The translations under genes and the position numbers were made by a program. A stretch of DNA of 64,000 nucleotides from CAJWKT01 sp964465375 (lineage in GTDB: Bacteria; Pseudomonadota; Gammaproteobacteria; Steroidobacterales; Rariloculaceae), in the NCBI GenBank assembly GCA_964465375.1, contig CAYXIJ010000001.1, positions 109,669-173,668 on the forward strand, written 5' to 3'. A model generated the notes under the pieces. The model had not been told where the DNA came from, ran no database searches, and saw nothing but the letters and a program-made list of their open reading frames with translations. Within the stretch, counting starts at the first letter, position 1; each line of letters begins with the position of its first letter. This document shows positions 53,156-62,360 of this stretch, in pieces.

Positions 53156-54292
53156 ATGGATACTCTAAGCCTCACCCAAGCCTTAATCCGTCGACCATCG
53201 GTAAGCCCAGACGACCAAGGCTGCCAAATCCTAATAGCCGACGCCCTTCAAGGCATGGGTTTCAAGGTTGAACACTTACGTTTTGGGCAGGTAGATAATC
53301 TCTGGGCCCAGCGCGGTAAAGCAAGGCCACTACTCTGTTTTGCAGGCCACACAGATGTTGTTCCGCCAGGGCCAGTTAACGATTGGACAGTTGACCCTTT
53401 TGCAGCTGAGATACTTGACGGGAAGCTCATCGCGCGTGGTGCCGCCGATATGAAAACGAGCCTTGCTGCAATGATCACAGCGTGCGATCGCTTTGTTCGC
53501 ACTTATCCAGACCACCCAGGCTCAATTTCTTTTCTAATAACTAGCGATGAGGAAGGTGAAGCTAAAAATGGGACAAGAAAAGTCATGGAGACGCTGGCCC
53601 AGCGACAGAAACACATTGATTGGTGCGTAATTGGCGAGCCCTCAAGCACAGAAATTTTAGGAGATACTGTACGAATAGGACGAAGAGGAAGCCTGACCGG
53701 ATTGATGCAGATTCGTGGCACACAAAGCCATGTAGCTTATCCGTCTGAGTCGAAAAATCCCATGCATGCACTTGCGCAATTCATTAATGCATTGACTCTT
53801 CAGTCCATCGATGAAGGGAATATTGATTTTCCTCCAACAAGCTTTCAAATGGTTAACGTTCATAGCGATGCCAATGCGCCTAATGTCGTACCAGGAGAAC
53901 TGAAATGTCGCTTTAATTTTCGCTACTCTACCCACTGGACACACAAAACACTTGCAACACACGTAGAAAAAATCCTTAAGGATCTTCAAACCGATTGCAC
54001 CATTCAGTGGCACTTAGCCGGAGAGCCCTTTATCACAAAAAAAGGTCGGCTCGTAACAGCTGTTTGCCAAGCCGTCAAGGAACGCACAGGACTAGACCCT
54101 GAGCTATCTACTAGTGGTGGCACGTCAGATGGGCGATTTATTTCTCCGTATGACGTAGATGTGGTGGAAGTAGGCCCTGTGAACAAGACAATCCACAAAA
54201 TCGATGAAGAGCTGTTGCTAACAGACATCCCAGCACTAGAAGAAATCTATTTCCGAACTGTTGAGTTATTATTAATGGAGGGAAAAAGCTAA
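53156..54292 (+). CDS. dapE: Succinyl-diaminopimelate desuccinylase DapE
   Basis: A 378-residue di-zinc hydrolase producing L,L-diaminopimelate. The metal ligands are in CFAGHTDVVPPGP and RGAADMKTSLAAM, the catalytic Glu is in ITSDEEGEAKNGT, and the last ligands lie at VGPVNKTIHKIDE. ATG codons at 53150 and 53156 are both possible; the second gives the common N-terminus MDTLSLTQALIRRPSVSPDD. No good Shine-Dalgarno is visible for either. Confidence 0.95.
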   Translation: MDTLSLTQALIRRPSVSPDDQGCQILIADALQGMGFKVEHLRFGQVDNLWAQRGKARPLLCFAGHTDVVPPGPVNDWTVDPFAAEILDGKLIARGAADMKTSLAAMITACDRFVRTYPDHPGSISFLITSDEEGEAKNGTRKVMETLAQRQKHIDWCVIGEPSSTEILGDTVRIGRRGSLTGLMQIRGTQSHVAYPSESKNPMHALAQFINALTLQSIDEGNIDFPPTSFQMVNVHSDANAPNVVPGELKCRFNFRYSTHWTHKTLATHVEKILKDLQTDCTIQWHLAGEPFITKKGRLVTAVCQAVKERTGLDPELSTSGGTSDGRFISPYDVDVVEVGPVNKTIHKIDEELLLTDIPALEEIYFRTVELLLMEGKS

Positions 54293-54414
54293 AATTACTG
54301 CGGCCTGATAAGAGAGAAACAGACAAAAAAATCCTTGTCTCTAGTGGCCCTCGTCGTACGTGCCATCTTTTCGGTAATAACCCTTAGCGTATACATTTTT
54401 TGTTATTGGGTATT

Positions 54415-54942
54415 TTAACGATGATAGTAACGCGAAAATTCCGAGCAGTTCGTGACCCACATTAATACCCCCAATAGCACAAACCAAATCAGCGCCCAAG
54501 AAGGCATGCTTAATCCCAGAAATTGCCACACTACCTCCGCACACTCACCAGAACCAGTGAACACCATTTTGATAGCCTCAAAGAGAGGAAAAACATCCAG
54601 AATGTAGTCTAGCCCGGGTCCGCATGCAGGCACCTCAGCTGCCGGCATGTTTTGAATATAGACATGCCTACCGGCAATAGCAGCACCCACTAAAGCAGAA
54701 GTTACTCCTAGGAAGCCGTATATTTTTGCTCCCCAAGAAAGCGGTGCGTGCAGCGCTGCAACGAGACCGACTAAACCAACGCCAATGAAGGAAACTCTCT
54801 GGAAGATACAAAGCGGACAAGCTTCTAAGCCCATAACGTACTGAGAAAAAAGAGCGTACCCTATTAAGCCTACAACAATAAAAAATATTATGATGTTGGC
54901 CCAACGTCTATGCCTTCTAAGGCTAATCGTCGGGGAAATCAA
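54415..54942 (-). CDS. dsbB: Disulfide bond formation protein DsbB
   Basis: A 175-residue inner-membrane quinone reductase that re-oxidises DsbA. Four membrane helices are visible. Both Cys pairs are there: ACPLC (C42/C45) and the periplasmic C107 (PACGPGLDY) with C134 (SGEC). The start is TTG at 54942 after AAAGGA. It converges on dapE; between them an AGACAA/TTGTCT hairpin with only a short T-run is too weak to call as a terminator. Confidence 0.92.
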   Translation of the reverse strand: MISPTISLRRHRRWANIIIFFIVVGLIGYALFSQYVMGLEACPLCIFQRVSFIGVGLVGLVAALHAPLSWGAKIYGFLGVTSALVGAAIAGRHVYIQNMPAAEVPACGPGLDYILDVFPLFEAIKMVFTGSGECAEVVWQFLGLSMPSWALIWFVLLGVLMWVTNCSEFSRYYHR

Positions 54943-55074
54943 AATTTTTTCCTTTGCTGTTTAGCATCAATATGTGCACCTGCATTCCATTTTTTAGAGA
55001 ATCGTGTACCGAACATTCTTACCTTGTATCACGAAAATAACAAATCATTCCACTAGGAGATTACCCTTAATTGA

Positions 55075-55749
55075 TCAAGATCCTTTCCAAGCACTTTCAT
55101 CCCTTAGGTAGGCCGGCTTAACCTGTTCAGCGGCCTGAGCCCTACCAGCCACCAAGTCGGCCTTGGCCTGGCTAAAAAGGTCTCTGGCCCTAGGTCTAAG
55201 TCCAGGCAAAACCCAGTCAGCTCCACTCAATAGAGAAGCAAGAGTTTTAGAGTAGACCTGACAACCGCTTCCTACAGCTCCCCAAAGTCCCAATCCCTTC
55301 CAGCTAACTACCTGAGGAGCCGTTAGGGACTCTGGCAAGCTTGGCACAGCAAATCCATCTTGTATTTCAAATGCCGCCCAATAGACCTCGCCCATGTGGG
55401 CATCTACACAGACTAATACTCGACTTAAACCATGCTCGTGGTAGGCCTGCTGAGCTAAAGCGGCCAGGCTTGAAATTGGCAGGACGGGTAAGGCAACCGA
55501 TAGGCCTATACCCTGAACAATGGCCGTGGCTACCCTTAGGCCCGTGAATGAACCGGGTCCACGCCCAAAAGTAATGCCATCGAGATCATTCAGACTTAGG
55601 CCAGCCTCACTCAGCAGTTCCTTGACTAAGGGAAGAAGGTAGCTCGTCTGTGACCTTGGTGCTTCGAGCCAGCGCTCGATAATTACGCTACCATTGATCA
55701 CTGCTAATGAGCCCCTTTCGCTGGAAGTCTCCAGGGCAAGGAGCTTCAT
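55075..55749 (-). CDS. tsaB: tRNA threonylcarbamoyladenosine biosynthesis protein TsaB
   Basis: A 224-residue ASKHA-fold protein that partners TsaD and TsaE in making t6A37 on ANN-decoding tRNAs. LLALETSSERGSLAV at the N-terminus and GRGPGSFTGLRVATAIVQG are the family signatures. ATG at 55749 overlaps the helicase stop as ATGA. dinG/yoaA-tsaB adjacency is common in gammaproteobacteria. Confidence 0.93.
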   Translation of the reverse strand: MKLLALETSSERGSLAVINGSVIIERWLEAPRSQTSYLLPLVKELLSEAGLSLNDLDGITFGRGPGSFTGLRVATAIVQGIGLSVALPVLPISSLAALAQQAYHEHGLSRVLVCVDAHMGEVYWAAFEIQDGFAVPSLPESLTAPQVVSWKGLGLWGAVGSGCQVYSKTLASLLSGADWVLPGLRPRARDLFSQAKADLVAGRAQAAEQVKPAYLRDESAWKGS

Positions 55750-57692
55750 AGCAACATCGCTCCGGAATCCTTGTCCCGACCAGCTGGAACTAACTCTACT
55801 GCAAAACTCAGTGCCTCCTCGACGTTCTTGAGCAACGGAATAGGAGGCAAACTTTCTAAAAAAACGCGGCCATAGGGCCTATCCTGTAACCGGGGGTCAC
55901 AGAGCACTACTAAACCTTGGTCATGAAAGTCCCTGATGAGACGACCAACACCCTGCTTAAGCGCCAGTACGGCTGAGGGTAGCTGAAATTCTTTAAATGG
56001 ATCGCCCCCTTTACGACGAATCCCGTCAAGCCTTGCTTGGATCAAGGGATCACCTGGCGCATCAAAGGGCAGCTTATCAATAACTAACAGTCGCAGAGCC
56101 GAGCCTCGCACATCCACACCCTGCCAAAAGCTGTTGGTCCCAAGAAGTACTGCATTACCACTATTGCGAAACTCATCCAAAATCCACGTCCTTGAGCCTT
56201 GCCCCTGAACAAGCAACGGAAAATCTAGGCAGGACTGGCCCTCTATCCAAGCATGCGCCTCATTTAAAGCCCTGTAGCTTGTAAATAACAAAAAGGCGCC
56301 ACCGCTGGTAGCTTTAACTATAGGCCAAATCTCATGAAGCATCCGAGGGATAAAGGTTGCCTCTGCCGGAATAGGCAAATCCTTAGGTAAATAGAGCTTG
56401 GTGTTGCGCTCATAGTCAAATGGACTCGGAAGCAAACAAGTGTGGGCATCGGGTACACCTACACGACCCAGAAAATGATCAAAGTTGTTACCTACTGCTA
56501 AGGTGGCCGAAGTAAAAACCCATCTACCTCCTTGCGCCTGAATGCGCGCACCCAGGGCATTCCCAATATTCATAGGTGTACAGTGTAATATCAAGTTGCT
56601 TGAATAGGTTTCCATCCAGCGCAAATTGATTTCCGTATCAGCATTTTCGAATACCTCGAGCCTTGCAATTAAACCCTGAACTCGCTCACAACAGCGTGCA
56701 AGACCGGCGCTTGCCTCTCGAGCAACTTCTAAAATTTTACCTAAACCTTGCAGGCAGCTCCGCCACTGAGAAATGCTCAATTTGAGGGATTCTGGACAAT
56801 CAACCCAAGACCGACGACCTTTAAATTCTCCATTTTTTGAATAAGTGTCGACAGTAGTATGAATTAGTTCATCCGCTTTCAACTCCACTTCACGGGCCAA
56901 CCCTTTAAGGCGCGCCTCAGCTAATATGTCTGCAGAAAGATGCTGAAGTTCGCGGATACTTAGCGAAGTGTCAAAAAACTGCTGCGCCACCTCTGGAAAA
57001 TGATGGGCCTCGTCAACAATAACGATATCTGCAGCTGGAAGCAGGTCACCGAAGCCAGTCTCTTTTAGGCTCAGATCTGCCAACAGAAGATGATGATTGA
57101 CGACCACGAGCTGGGCTTCCTGAGCTTGGCGGCGGGCCTTGACGACAAAACATTCGTCATAATAATCACAGCTCAAGCCAAGGCAGTTATCCACGGTAGA
57201 TGTAATAGAACCCCTAGAAATAATACCCTCAGGATATTTTTTTAGTTCCGCAAGATCTCCGCTTCTGGTGACCCTAGCCCATTGCGCAATATCAACCAAC
57301 TTATTAACAACCTTGGTACTTTTATTGCCTCCTGTGCGGTTCACTTCAAAACGATGCCAGCACAAATAATTGTTGCGTCCCTTTAAAACAGATACCTCCA
57401 CTGGCCGCCCGACAACAGTGCTCAGCATAGGAAGGTCCCGATCATAAAGCTGATCCTGTAAGGTATGAGTGCCCGTAGAGACAATGGCACGCTTACCGGA
57501 AAGTAGCACTGGGACCAGGTAGGCAAAAGTTTTACCGATTCCAGTACCGGCTTCAATAACCAAGTGACCATCACTCGCAAGAAGTCTGCTGACCAATGAA
57601 GCCATATCTTGCTGTGCCTGCCGGTGGGTAAAACCTGAGAAAGAATTAGCGAGCAACCCGCCTGGGCTAAAAATCTCTGTGTCACTCTGCAT
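55746..57692 (-). CDS. yoaA: DinG/YoaA-type ATP-dependent DNA helicase (XPD family)
   Basis: A 648-residue superfamily 2 helicase. Walker A is VIEAGTGIGKTFAYLVP, the DEAH box IVDEAHHFPEVA, and motif VI GVGRLIRDFHDQG. Four Cys (one in YLCWHR, three in CLGLSCDYYDEC) are spaced as an XPD-type 4Fe-4S cluster. YoaA works with the Pol III chi subunit on replication blocks. The ATG at 57692 gives the usual N-terminus; the frame is open 36 codons further but unconserved. Coupled to tsaB. Confidence 0.9.
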   Translation of the reverse strand: MQSDTEIFSPGGLLANSFSGFTHRQAQQDMASLVSRLLASDGHLVIEAGTGIGKTFAYLVPVLLSGKRAIVSTGTHTLQDQLYDRDLPMLSTVVGRPVEVSVLKGRNNYLCWHRFEVNRTGGNKSTKVVNKLVDIAQWARVTRSGDLAELKKYPEGIISRGSITSTVDNCLGLSCDYYDECFVVKARRQAQEAQLVVVNHHLLLADLSLKETGFGDLLPAADIVIVDEAHHFPEVAQQFFDTSLSIRELQHLSADILAEARLKGLAREVELKADELIHTTVDTYSKNGEFKGRRSWVDCPESLKLSISQWRSCLQGLGKILEVAREASAGLARCCERVQGLIARLEVFENADTEINLRWMETYSSNLILHCTPMNIGNALGARIQAQGGRWVFTSATLAVGNNFDHFLGRVGVPDAHTCLLPSPFDYERNTKLYLPKDLPIPAEATFIPRMLHEIWPIVKATSGGAFLLFTSYRALNEAHAWIEGQSCLDFPLLVQGQGSRTWILDEFRNSGNAVLLGTNSFWQGVDVRGSALRLLVIDKLPFDAPGDPLIQARLDGIRRKGGDPFKEFQLPSAVLALKQGVGRLIRDFHDQGLVVLCDPRLQDRPYGRVFLESLPPIPLLKNVEEALSFAVELVPAGRDKDSGAMLL

Positions 57693-57813
57693 AAGACCAA
57701 CTATAGCTTGAATTACACCAAACAACCGAAGATCAAAACATGCCTCGGGCAAAAAACAAAACAGAATTTGCGCCCTCCTTGTACCACGGAAAAGCGACAA
57801 CCCCCAAAAGAAC

Positions 57814-57841
57814 TTGGAGGTTTTTTTATAATCGCTATACT
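57814..57841 (+). promoter_or_regulatory. Probable promoter for pckG
   Basis: TTGGAG (57814-57819), a 16-base spacer and TATACT (57836-57841) make a reasonable sigma70 promoter 38 bases before the pckG ATG. The -35 overlaps a CCCCCAA/TTGGAGG near-palindrome followed by a T-run. Confidence 0.5.
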
Positions 57842-57879
57842 AGGCGCCCTGCTAACAAAAAGGTCTCGCAGGAGCTCCC

Positions 57880-59622
57880 ATGACGACTCGATTGAGTGCC
57901 CTCAGCGACTGGGTCGCTGAAATAGCTAAACATACTCAGCCAGATGATATTTATTGGTGTCAAGGCACTGACCACGAATATGAGGACCTAATCAGGCAGA
58001 TGCTGGAGAGCGATGATCTGATCGAACTCAACCAGGAGCGCTACCCCCGTTGCTACCTACACCGGTCAAATCCTACTGATGTAGCCAGAGTAGAGCACCT
58101 CACTTATGTATGCTCAAAAAACAGGCAGGATGCTGGCCCTAACAATAACTGGATGACCCCAGAAACGGCCAAGAAAATGATGCAGAATTTTTTTAAAGGC
58201 TGCATGAGGGGACGTACCCTTTACGTTATTCCTTATTGCATGGGCCCCCTAGACTCTCCTTATGCCCGATGCGGCGTTGAGATCACCGATAGTGCATACG
58301 TAGCAGCAAATATGCACCTCATGACCCGAATGGGCACTGATGCACTAAAGCGAATTGAAAAAGACGGTAGCTTTATTAAGGGAGTTCACTCCATCGGCGA
58401 ACTGGACCCTAAGCGCCGCTATATCATGCATTTTCCTGATGAACTTTTAATCATGAGCTACGGCTCTGGCTATGGAGGAAATGCGTTACTCGGAAAGAAA
58501 TGCCACGCCTTACGGATTGCTAGCCACCAGGCGCGTACTGAAGGTTGGCTGGCAGAACATATGTTAATTGTCGGTCTCGAGAATCCGGACGGAGAAACCC
58601 ACTATCTAGCGTGTGCCTTTCCCTCAGCCTGCGGTAAAACAAACCTGGCTATGCTGATTCCCCCAGAAAGCCTAGTGGGCTGGAAAGTTTGGACACTTGG
58701 TGATGATATTGCATGGATGCATCTCGATGAGCAGGGCCAACTCAGGGCTATCAATCCTGAGGCAGGTCTGTTCGGTGTAGTTCCGGGCACAAATCTCAAC
58801 ACTAACCCAAATGCTTACAACATGATCCAAGCAGAAACTATCTTTACAAATGTTGCCGTAACTAAAGAAAATGACCCATGGTGGGAGGATAAGAATGTGG
58901 GGGAACCTGCTTTTGATTGGCAGGGCAATCCCTACGACCCGAAAAATGGGGCAGCTGCACACCCTAATTCTCGCTTTACCGTATCAGCGAAGCACAACCC
59001 CAGCTACTCTAAACTAGCCGAAGCTCCAGAGGGCGTTCCAATATCAGCCCTAGTATTTGGAGGTCGACGGCGAGAATTAGCTCCGCTTATCTATCAAGCC
59101 AAAGATTGGGCCCATGGGGTACTAGTAGGAGCCAGCGTTGCTTCTGAAACTACGGCTGCAGCAACCGGAGAGGTTGGTGTGGTACGTCGAGACCCCATGG
59201 CTATGAAACCCTTCTGCGGATATAACTTTGCTGACTACTGGGCCCATTGGCTAAGCTTCTCTGGTCGCTCAAGCTCCCTGCCAAATATTTTTCATGTTAA
59301 CTGGTTTAGACGGGATACCCAGGGAAATTTTCTTTGGCCCGGTTTTGGTGAAAACCTGCGGGTGCTGCGCTGGATTATTGAGCGCTGCGAAAAACGGGTG
59401 GGTGCAGTGGAATCACCTATTGGCTACCTTCCAAAGTTAGAGGACATAGACTGCACTGGATTGGATCTGAATAAGGATACTGTAGAGCAACTACTAACTG
59501 TGAACCTAGAGCAATGGCGTACAGAAATGCAGCGCATCAGGGAGTATCTGGATGAATTTGGAGAGAGAGTGCCAGAGCAGTTGCTCGCTGAGCACGATAA
59601 AATCACCCAATCCTTATCTTAG
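57880..59622 (+). CDS. pckG: Phosphoenolpyruvate carboxykinase (GTP)
   Basis: A 580-residue gluconeogenic enzyme converting oxaloacetate and GTP to PEP. The GTP-type kinase-1 motif FPSACGKTNLAM with the reactive Cys, the metal site LGDDIAWMH and the nucleotide region GYNFADYWAHW distinguish it from the ATP-type PckA found in most model gammaproteobacteria. AGGAG lies just before the ATG. It is monocistronic and divergent from the helicase gene. It suggests growth on organic acids, consistent with the complete SDH. Confidence 0.95.
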   Translation: MTTRLSALSDWVAEIAKHTQPDDIYWCQGTDHEYEDLIRQMLESDDLIELNQERYPRCYLHRSNPTDVARVEHLTYVCSKNRQDAGPNNNWMTPETAKKMMQNFFKGCMRGRTLYVIPYCMGPLDSPYARCGVEITDSAYVAANMHLMTRMGTDALKRIEKDGSFIKGVHSIGELDPKRRYIMHFPDELLIMSYGSGYGGNALLGKKCHALRIASHQARTEGWLAEHMLIVGLENPDGETHYLACAFPSACGKTNLAMLIPPESLVGWKVWTLGDDIAWMHLDEQGQLRAINPEAGLFGVVPGTNLNTNPNAYNMIQAETIFTNVAVTKENDPWWEDKNVGEPAFDWQGNPYDPKNGAAAHPNSRFTVSAKHNPSYSKLAEAPEGVPISALVFGGRRRELAPLIYQAKDWAHGVLVGASVASETTAAATGEVGVVRRDPMAMKPFCGYNFADYWAHWLSFSGRSSSLPNIFHVNWFRRDTQGNFLWPGFGENLRVLRWIIERCEKRVGAVESPIGYLPKLEDIDCTGLDLNKDTVEQLLTVNLEQWRTEMQRIREYLDEFGERVPEQLLAEHDKITQSLS

Positions 59623-59680
59623 GAAAACGAACAACGCGATACGCCGTCACGTTGTCCCCGAAATAATTCATAAAAGAATT

Positions 59681-60511
59681 CTATTTTTCCCCAACTATAT
59701 AGGCAATCCAAGCTGGGTCTGCCTCGCCAGTACTATCTTCATGAAATTCCCCCGTTCCTTCGCCCTCGTCATCCTCATCTTCCCAGTATACCCGTACATT
59801 TGAGAAACCCACTTCCTCCATCACTTCGCGAAGTTCCGGCAAAGTCCAAAGCCTCCAGTCGTATGTGAATGCTTCTTTAATCCTTGAGCCATCTTTAAAT
59901 TTGAAATGTATGTGACAAATCATACCTGCGGTAACTGGCTCAAAACTGGCCTGATCCCAAATGTATGTAAATCCTTTACATTTTGTCTTTTCCTTTTGCT
60001 CTTCATAAGCTTCAGAACCACCATAGGCATCAACAAAAAAAAGCCCATCCGACTTTAATGCACTATGTGCTCTAGAAAAATATTCCCGGAGTTCAGAACG
60101 ACTTTTAAAAATCCAATAACTGAAATTAAAAGCGCCAACTACGTCTACGGGCTCTGTATGTGCATGCATCACATCCTCGTTAAGCAGTTTTACGCGAGAT
60201 CGGTCCGACTCAGAAAGCCTATCAATTCGATTTTTCCGTCCCCAATTAAGCACATCTACATCAATATCTACACCAACTGCATAACGACTCGAGCCAGAGC
60301 GCACCCACTCACAAGAAGTACTTGCCGTACCACAAAAATCTTCTCTGAAGCTCTGTGCGTCACGGCCCCTAATATCGCGGAAAGTTTCAAGGAGAAACTC
60401 AACCTCAGTTTCCACATTTTGCACCGCTTCTTCGTATAACTCATGTATATCGGCTCGCTCTGCCATCGTGAGCCTTGGCTTATTGTTTTTTGTGCTTACC
60501 GCAACCACCAT
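59681..60511 (-). CDS. Class I SAM-dependent methyltransferase, unknown substrate
   Basis: A 276-residue protein with a Rossmann methyltransferase fold. Motif I is in REDFCGTASTSCEWV, the acidic residue after beta2 in AVGVDIDVDVL, and motif IV around VGAFNFSYWIF. The C-terminal part holds an unusually acidic segment (EDEDDEGEG...). The start is ATG at 60511. It converges on pckG with 58 bases between. I cannot name the substrate; neighbours (dusA, pckG) give no clue. Confidence 0.8.
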   Translation of the reverse strand: MVVAVSTKNNKPRLTMAERADIHELYEEAVQNVETEVEFLLETFRDIRGRDAQSFREDFCGTASTSCEWVRSGSSRYAVGVDIDVDVLNWGRKNRIDRLSESDRSRVKLLNEDVMHAHTEPVDVVGAFNFSYWIFKSRSELREYFSRAHSALKSDGLFFVDAYGGSEAYEEQKEKTKCKGFTYIWDQASFEPVTAGMICHIHFKFKDGSRIKEAFTYDWRLWTLPELREVMEEVGFSNVRVYWEDEDDEGEGTGEFHEDSTGEADPAWIAYIVGEK

Positions 60512-60653
60512 TAATCCTATAGTCTTTTTCAGTCCACAAATCGACTAGCATTGTACCAATCTAAATGATCAAAGCACCACAGAAGTCAAGCAATCAGACG
60601 AGCGTTAATTTTTTAACTTATTCTTGCTTTTGCGCAACGATAAAAAGAAAACT

Positions 60654-61613
60654 CTAAATCTGAAAGTGACGTAAAGCTTCGATTCCATCTGTGCCATCAG
60701 GCAATGTCCCCAAAAAATGTCGCCAACGCTTTGCTCCCGGCCTTGCGGCATGAAAGCCCATCAGATGGCGGGCCATGGCCCTAACCGGAATGCCTTGATC
60801 GACTTCGACAACCATATAATCGAGAAAATCTTGAAAAATTCTCTCTAAAGAGAAACTTGAAGAAGTGTCAGAAAAAATCCCAGCATCCAGCTCTCCTAAA
60901 AAACTAGGATTTTGGTAGACGCAGCGTCCCAGCATAATACCATCCACAAACTCCAACTGGTTAAAGCATTTTGAAAGAGTATCCAAACCTCCATTGATGA
61001 TTATTTCAAGCTCTGGGAACTCATCCTTAATCTTGTGCACCCTTTGGTAGTCTAGGGGTGGAATCTGGCGGTTTTCCTTTGGGCTCAATCCATTCAGCCA
61101 AGCTTTGCGGGCGTGAATAAAAATACTACGGCAACCCGCCTCTGACACAGTAGCTACAAATTTCCGAAGGAACGCGTAGCTATCTTGTTTATCGACGCCG
61201 AGGCGTGTTTTTACTGTTACGGGAATATCGATCTCTTTGGTTATGGCAGCAATTGCAGCGGCGACTTTCTCTGGCTCAGCCATAAGTGCAACCCCAAACT
61301 GACCTGCCTGCACCCGATCGCTTGGACAACCCACATTTAAGTTAATCTCATCATAGCCCGCGGCAGCTCCCCATTGAGCTGCCACAGCAAGTAACTCAGC
61401 ATCACTCCCTCCAAGCTGTAGTGCTACCGGATGCTCGTTAGGATGAAACTTTAAAAATCGCTCCCTACTTCCTCCTCGAATCAAGGCCTCAGCGGTAATC
61501 ATCTCCGTATAAAGCCATGCGTTCGACGAAAACAGCCGCAATAAATACCGGCAGTGCCGATCAGTGCGCTCCATCATGGGCGCAACGCAAAGTTTGTGTA
61601 CTACTGGGTCCAT
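60654..61613 (-). CDS. dusA: tRNA-dihydrouridine(20/20a) synthase DusA
   Basis: A 319-residue flavoenzyme reducing U20/U20a in tRNA D-loops. CVAPMMERTDRHCRYLLR is the DusA-specific N-terminus, and NLNVGCPSDRVQAGQFG contains the catalytic Cys (FGVALM replaces the usual FGACLM). HARKAWLNGLSPKENR and INGGLDTL are further signatures. Length is normal. It stands alone on the minus strand between short gaps. Confidence 0.95.
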   Translation of the reverse strand: MDPVVHKLCVAPMMERTDRHCRYLLRLFSSNAWLYTEMITAEALIRGGSRERFLKFHPNEHPVALQLGGSDAELLAVAAQWGAAAGYDEINLNVGCPSDRVQAGQFGVALMAEPEKVAAAIAAITKEIDIPVTVKTRLGVDKQDSYAFLRKFVATVSEAGCRSIFIHARKAWLNGLSPKENRQIPPLDYQRVHKIKDEFPELEIIINGGLDTLSKCFNQLEFVDGIMLGRCVYQNPSFLGELDAGIFSDTSSSFSLERIFQDFLDYMVVEVDQGIPVRAMARHLMGFHAARPGAKRWRHFLGTLPDGTDGIEALRHFQI

Positions 61614-61676
61614 TTATCCAATTATAAATGTGTACATACAAAAACAGGATTTTCGGCGTAAATCAATGGTGATTTC

Positions 61677-62294
61677 TTAAGGTGACTTTCCACGAAGCTG
61701 CTTTAGAGTCTCCTGGTAATCTGTGGGCGAATTTACGCTAGTGATGACTCCTCCTGAAGGAGCCAAAAGCCGATTAACGGAGCCCTCTTCGAGTAGTGTC
61801 CGCAAAGATTCATCACCTGTCTCAATTCGATCAATCAAAATATCCCGGGCTGATGGCTCCCAAATCGTACACAGCGGTTCTAGCGTTCCGTCCGTATGCT
61901 CAAAGGCAGTAGCCAAACAATCCGTACGTCTACCCTCAATAAGAATCTTTAGTATTTCACCATCTAAAAATGGAAGGTCTACAGCTACCACCAACCAAGC
62001 GACCTCGGATACCTGATCCCATGCACTGAGTAAGCCTGTTGCAGGCCCTATGGATGTGGAGGAATCAATAACTAATGGAAAACCGATGTATGGCTGACAA
62101 TTTGCCTGATCGGCCCTTAGCGATACGTATACGCTTCTACACACCCTCTTAAGCTCCCTCCATAGCCAGCAAACCTGGGGCTCCCCGTGGTAATACAGAA
62201 GTGCCTTGTCGACACCCATCCGTCGACTTAACCCACCCGCAAGAATCAGCCCGCATAAGGTGGGGATTTCGTATGTATTCTTCTGATGATTCAT
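61677..62294 (-). CDS. mobA: Molybdenum cofactor guanylyltransferase (MobA-like)
   Basis: A 205-residue nucleotidyltransferase. GLILAGGLSRRMGVDKALL is the signature of MobA, followed by VDLPFLDGEI with metal-binding Asp. It attaches GMP to molybdopterin to form the bis-MGD cofactor. The ATG at 62294 leaves a seventeen-residue lead into the motif region; the frame runs 20 codons further upstream without homology. It implies at least one molybdoenzyme in the cell. Other members of this nucleotidyltransferase superfamily are possible, but the motif fits MobA best. Confidence 0.82.
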   Translation of the reverse strand: MNHQKNTYEIPTLCGLILAGGLSRRMGVDKALLYYHGEPQVCWLWRELKRVCRSVYVSLRADQANCQPYIGFPLVIDSSTSIGPATGLLSAWDQVSEVAWLVVAVDLPFLDGEILKILIEGRRTDCLATAFEHTDGTLEPLCTIWEPSARDILIDRIETGDESLRTLLEEGSVNRLLAPSGGVITSVNSPTDYQETLKQLRGKSP

Positions 62295-62360
62295 ATACCA
62301 AGCATTACAGAACAGGTAGGGATGAACCCGGCTAGGAACTGATCCCTTTGCCAAACAAAG

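Noticed and set aside
54293..54414. AGACAA/TTGTCT hairpin between dapE and dsbB as a terminator
   Set aside because: Six-base stem with no proper T-tract after it on either strand.
59623..59680. AATTC/GAATT stem followed by TTTTT between pckG and the methyltransferase
   Set aside because: Only five AT-rich base pairs; too weak to call as a terminator.
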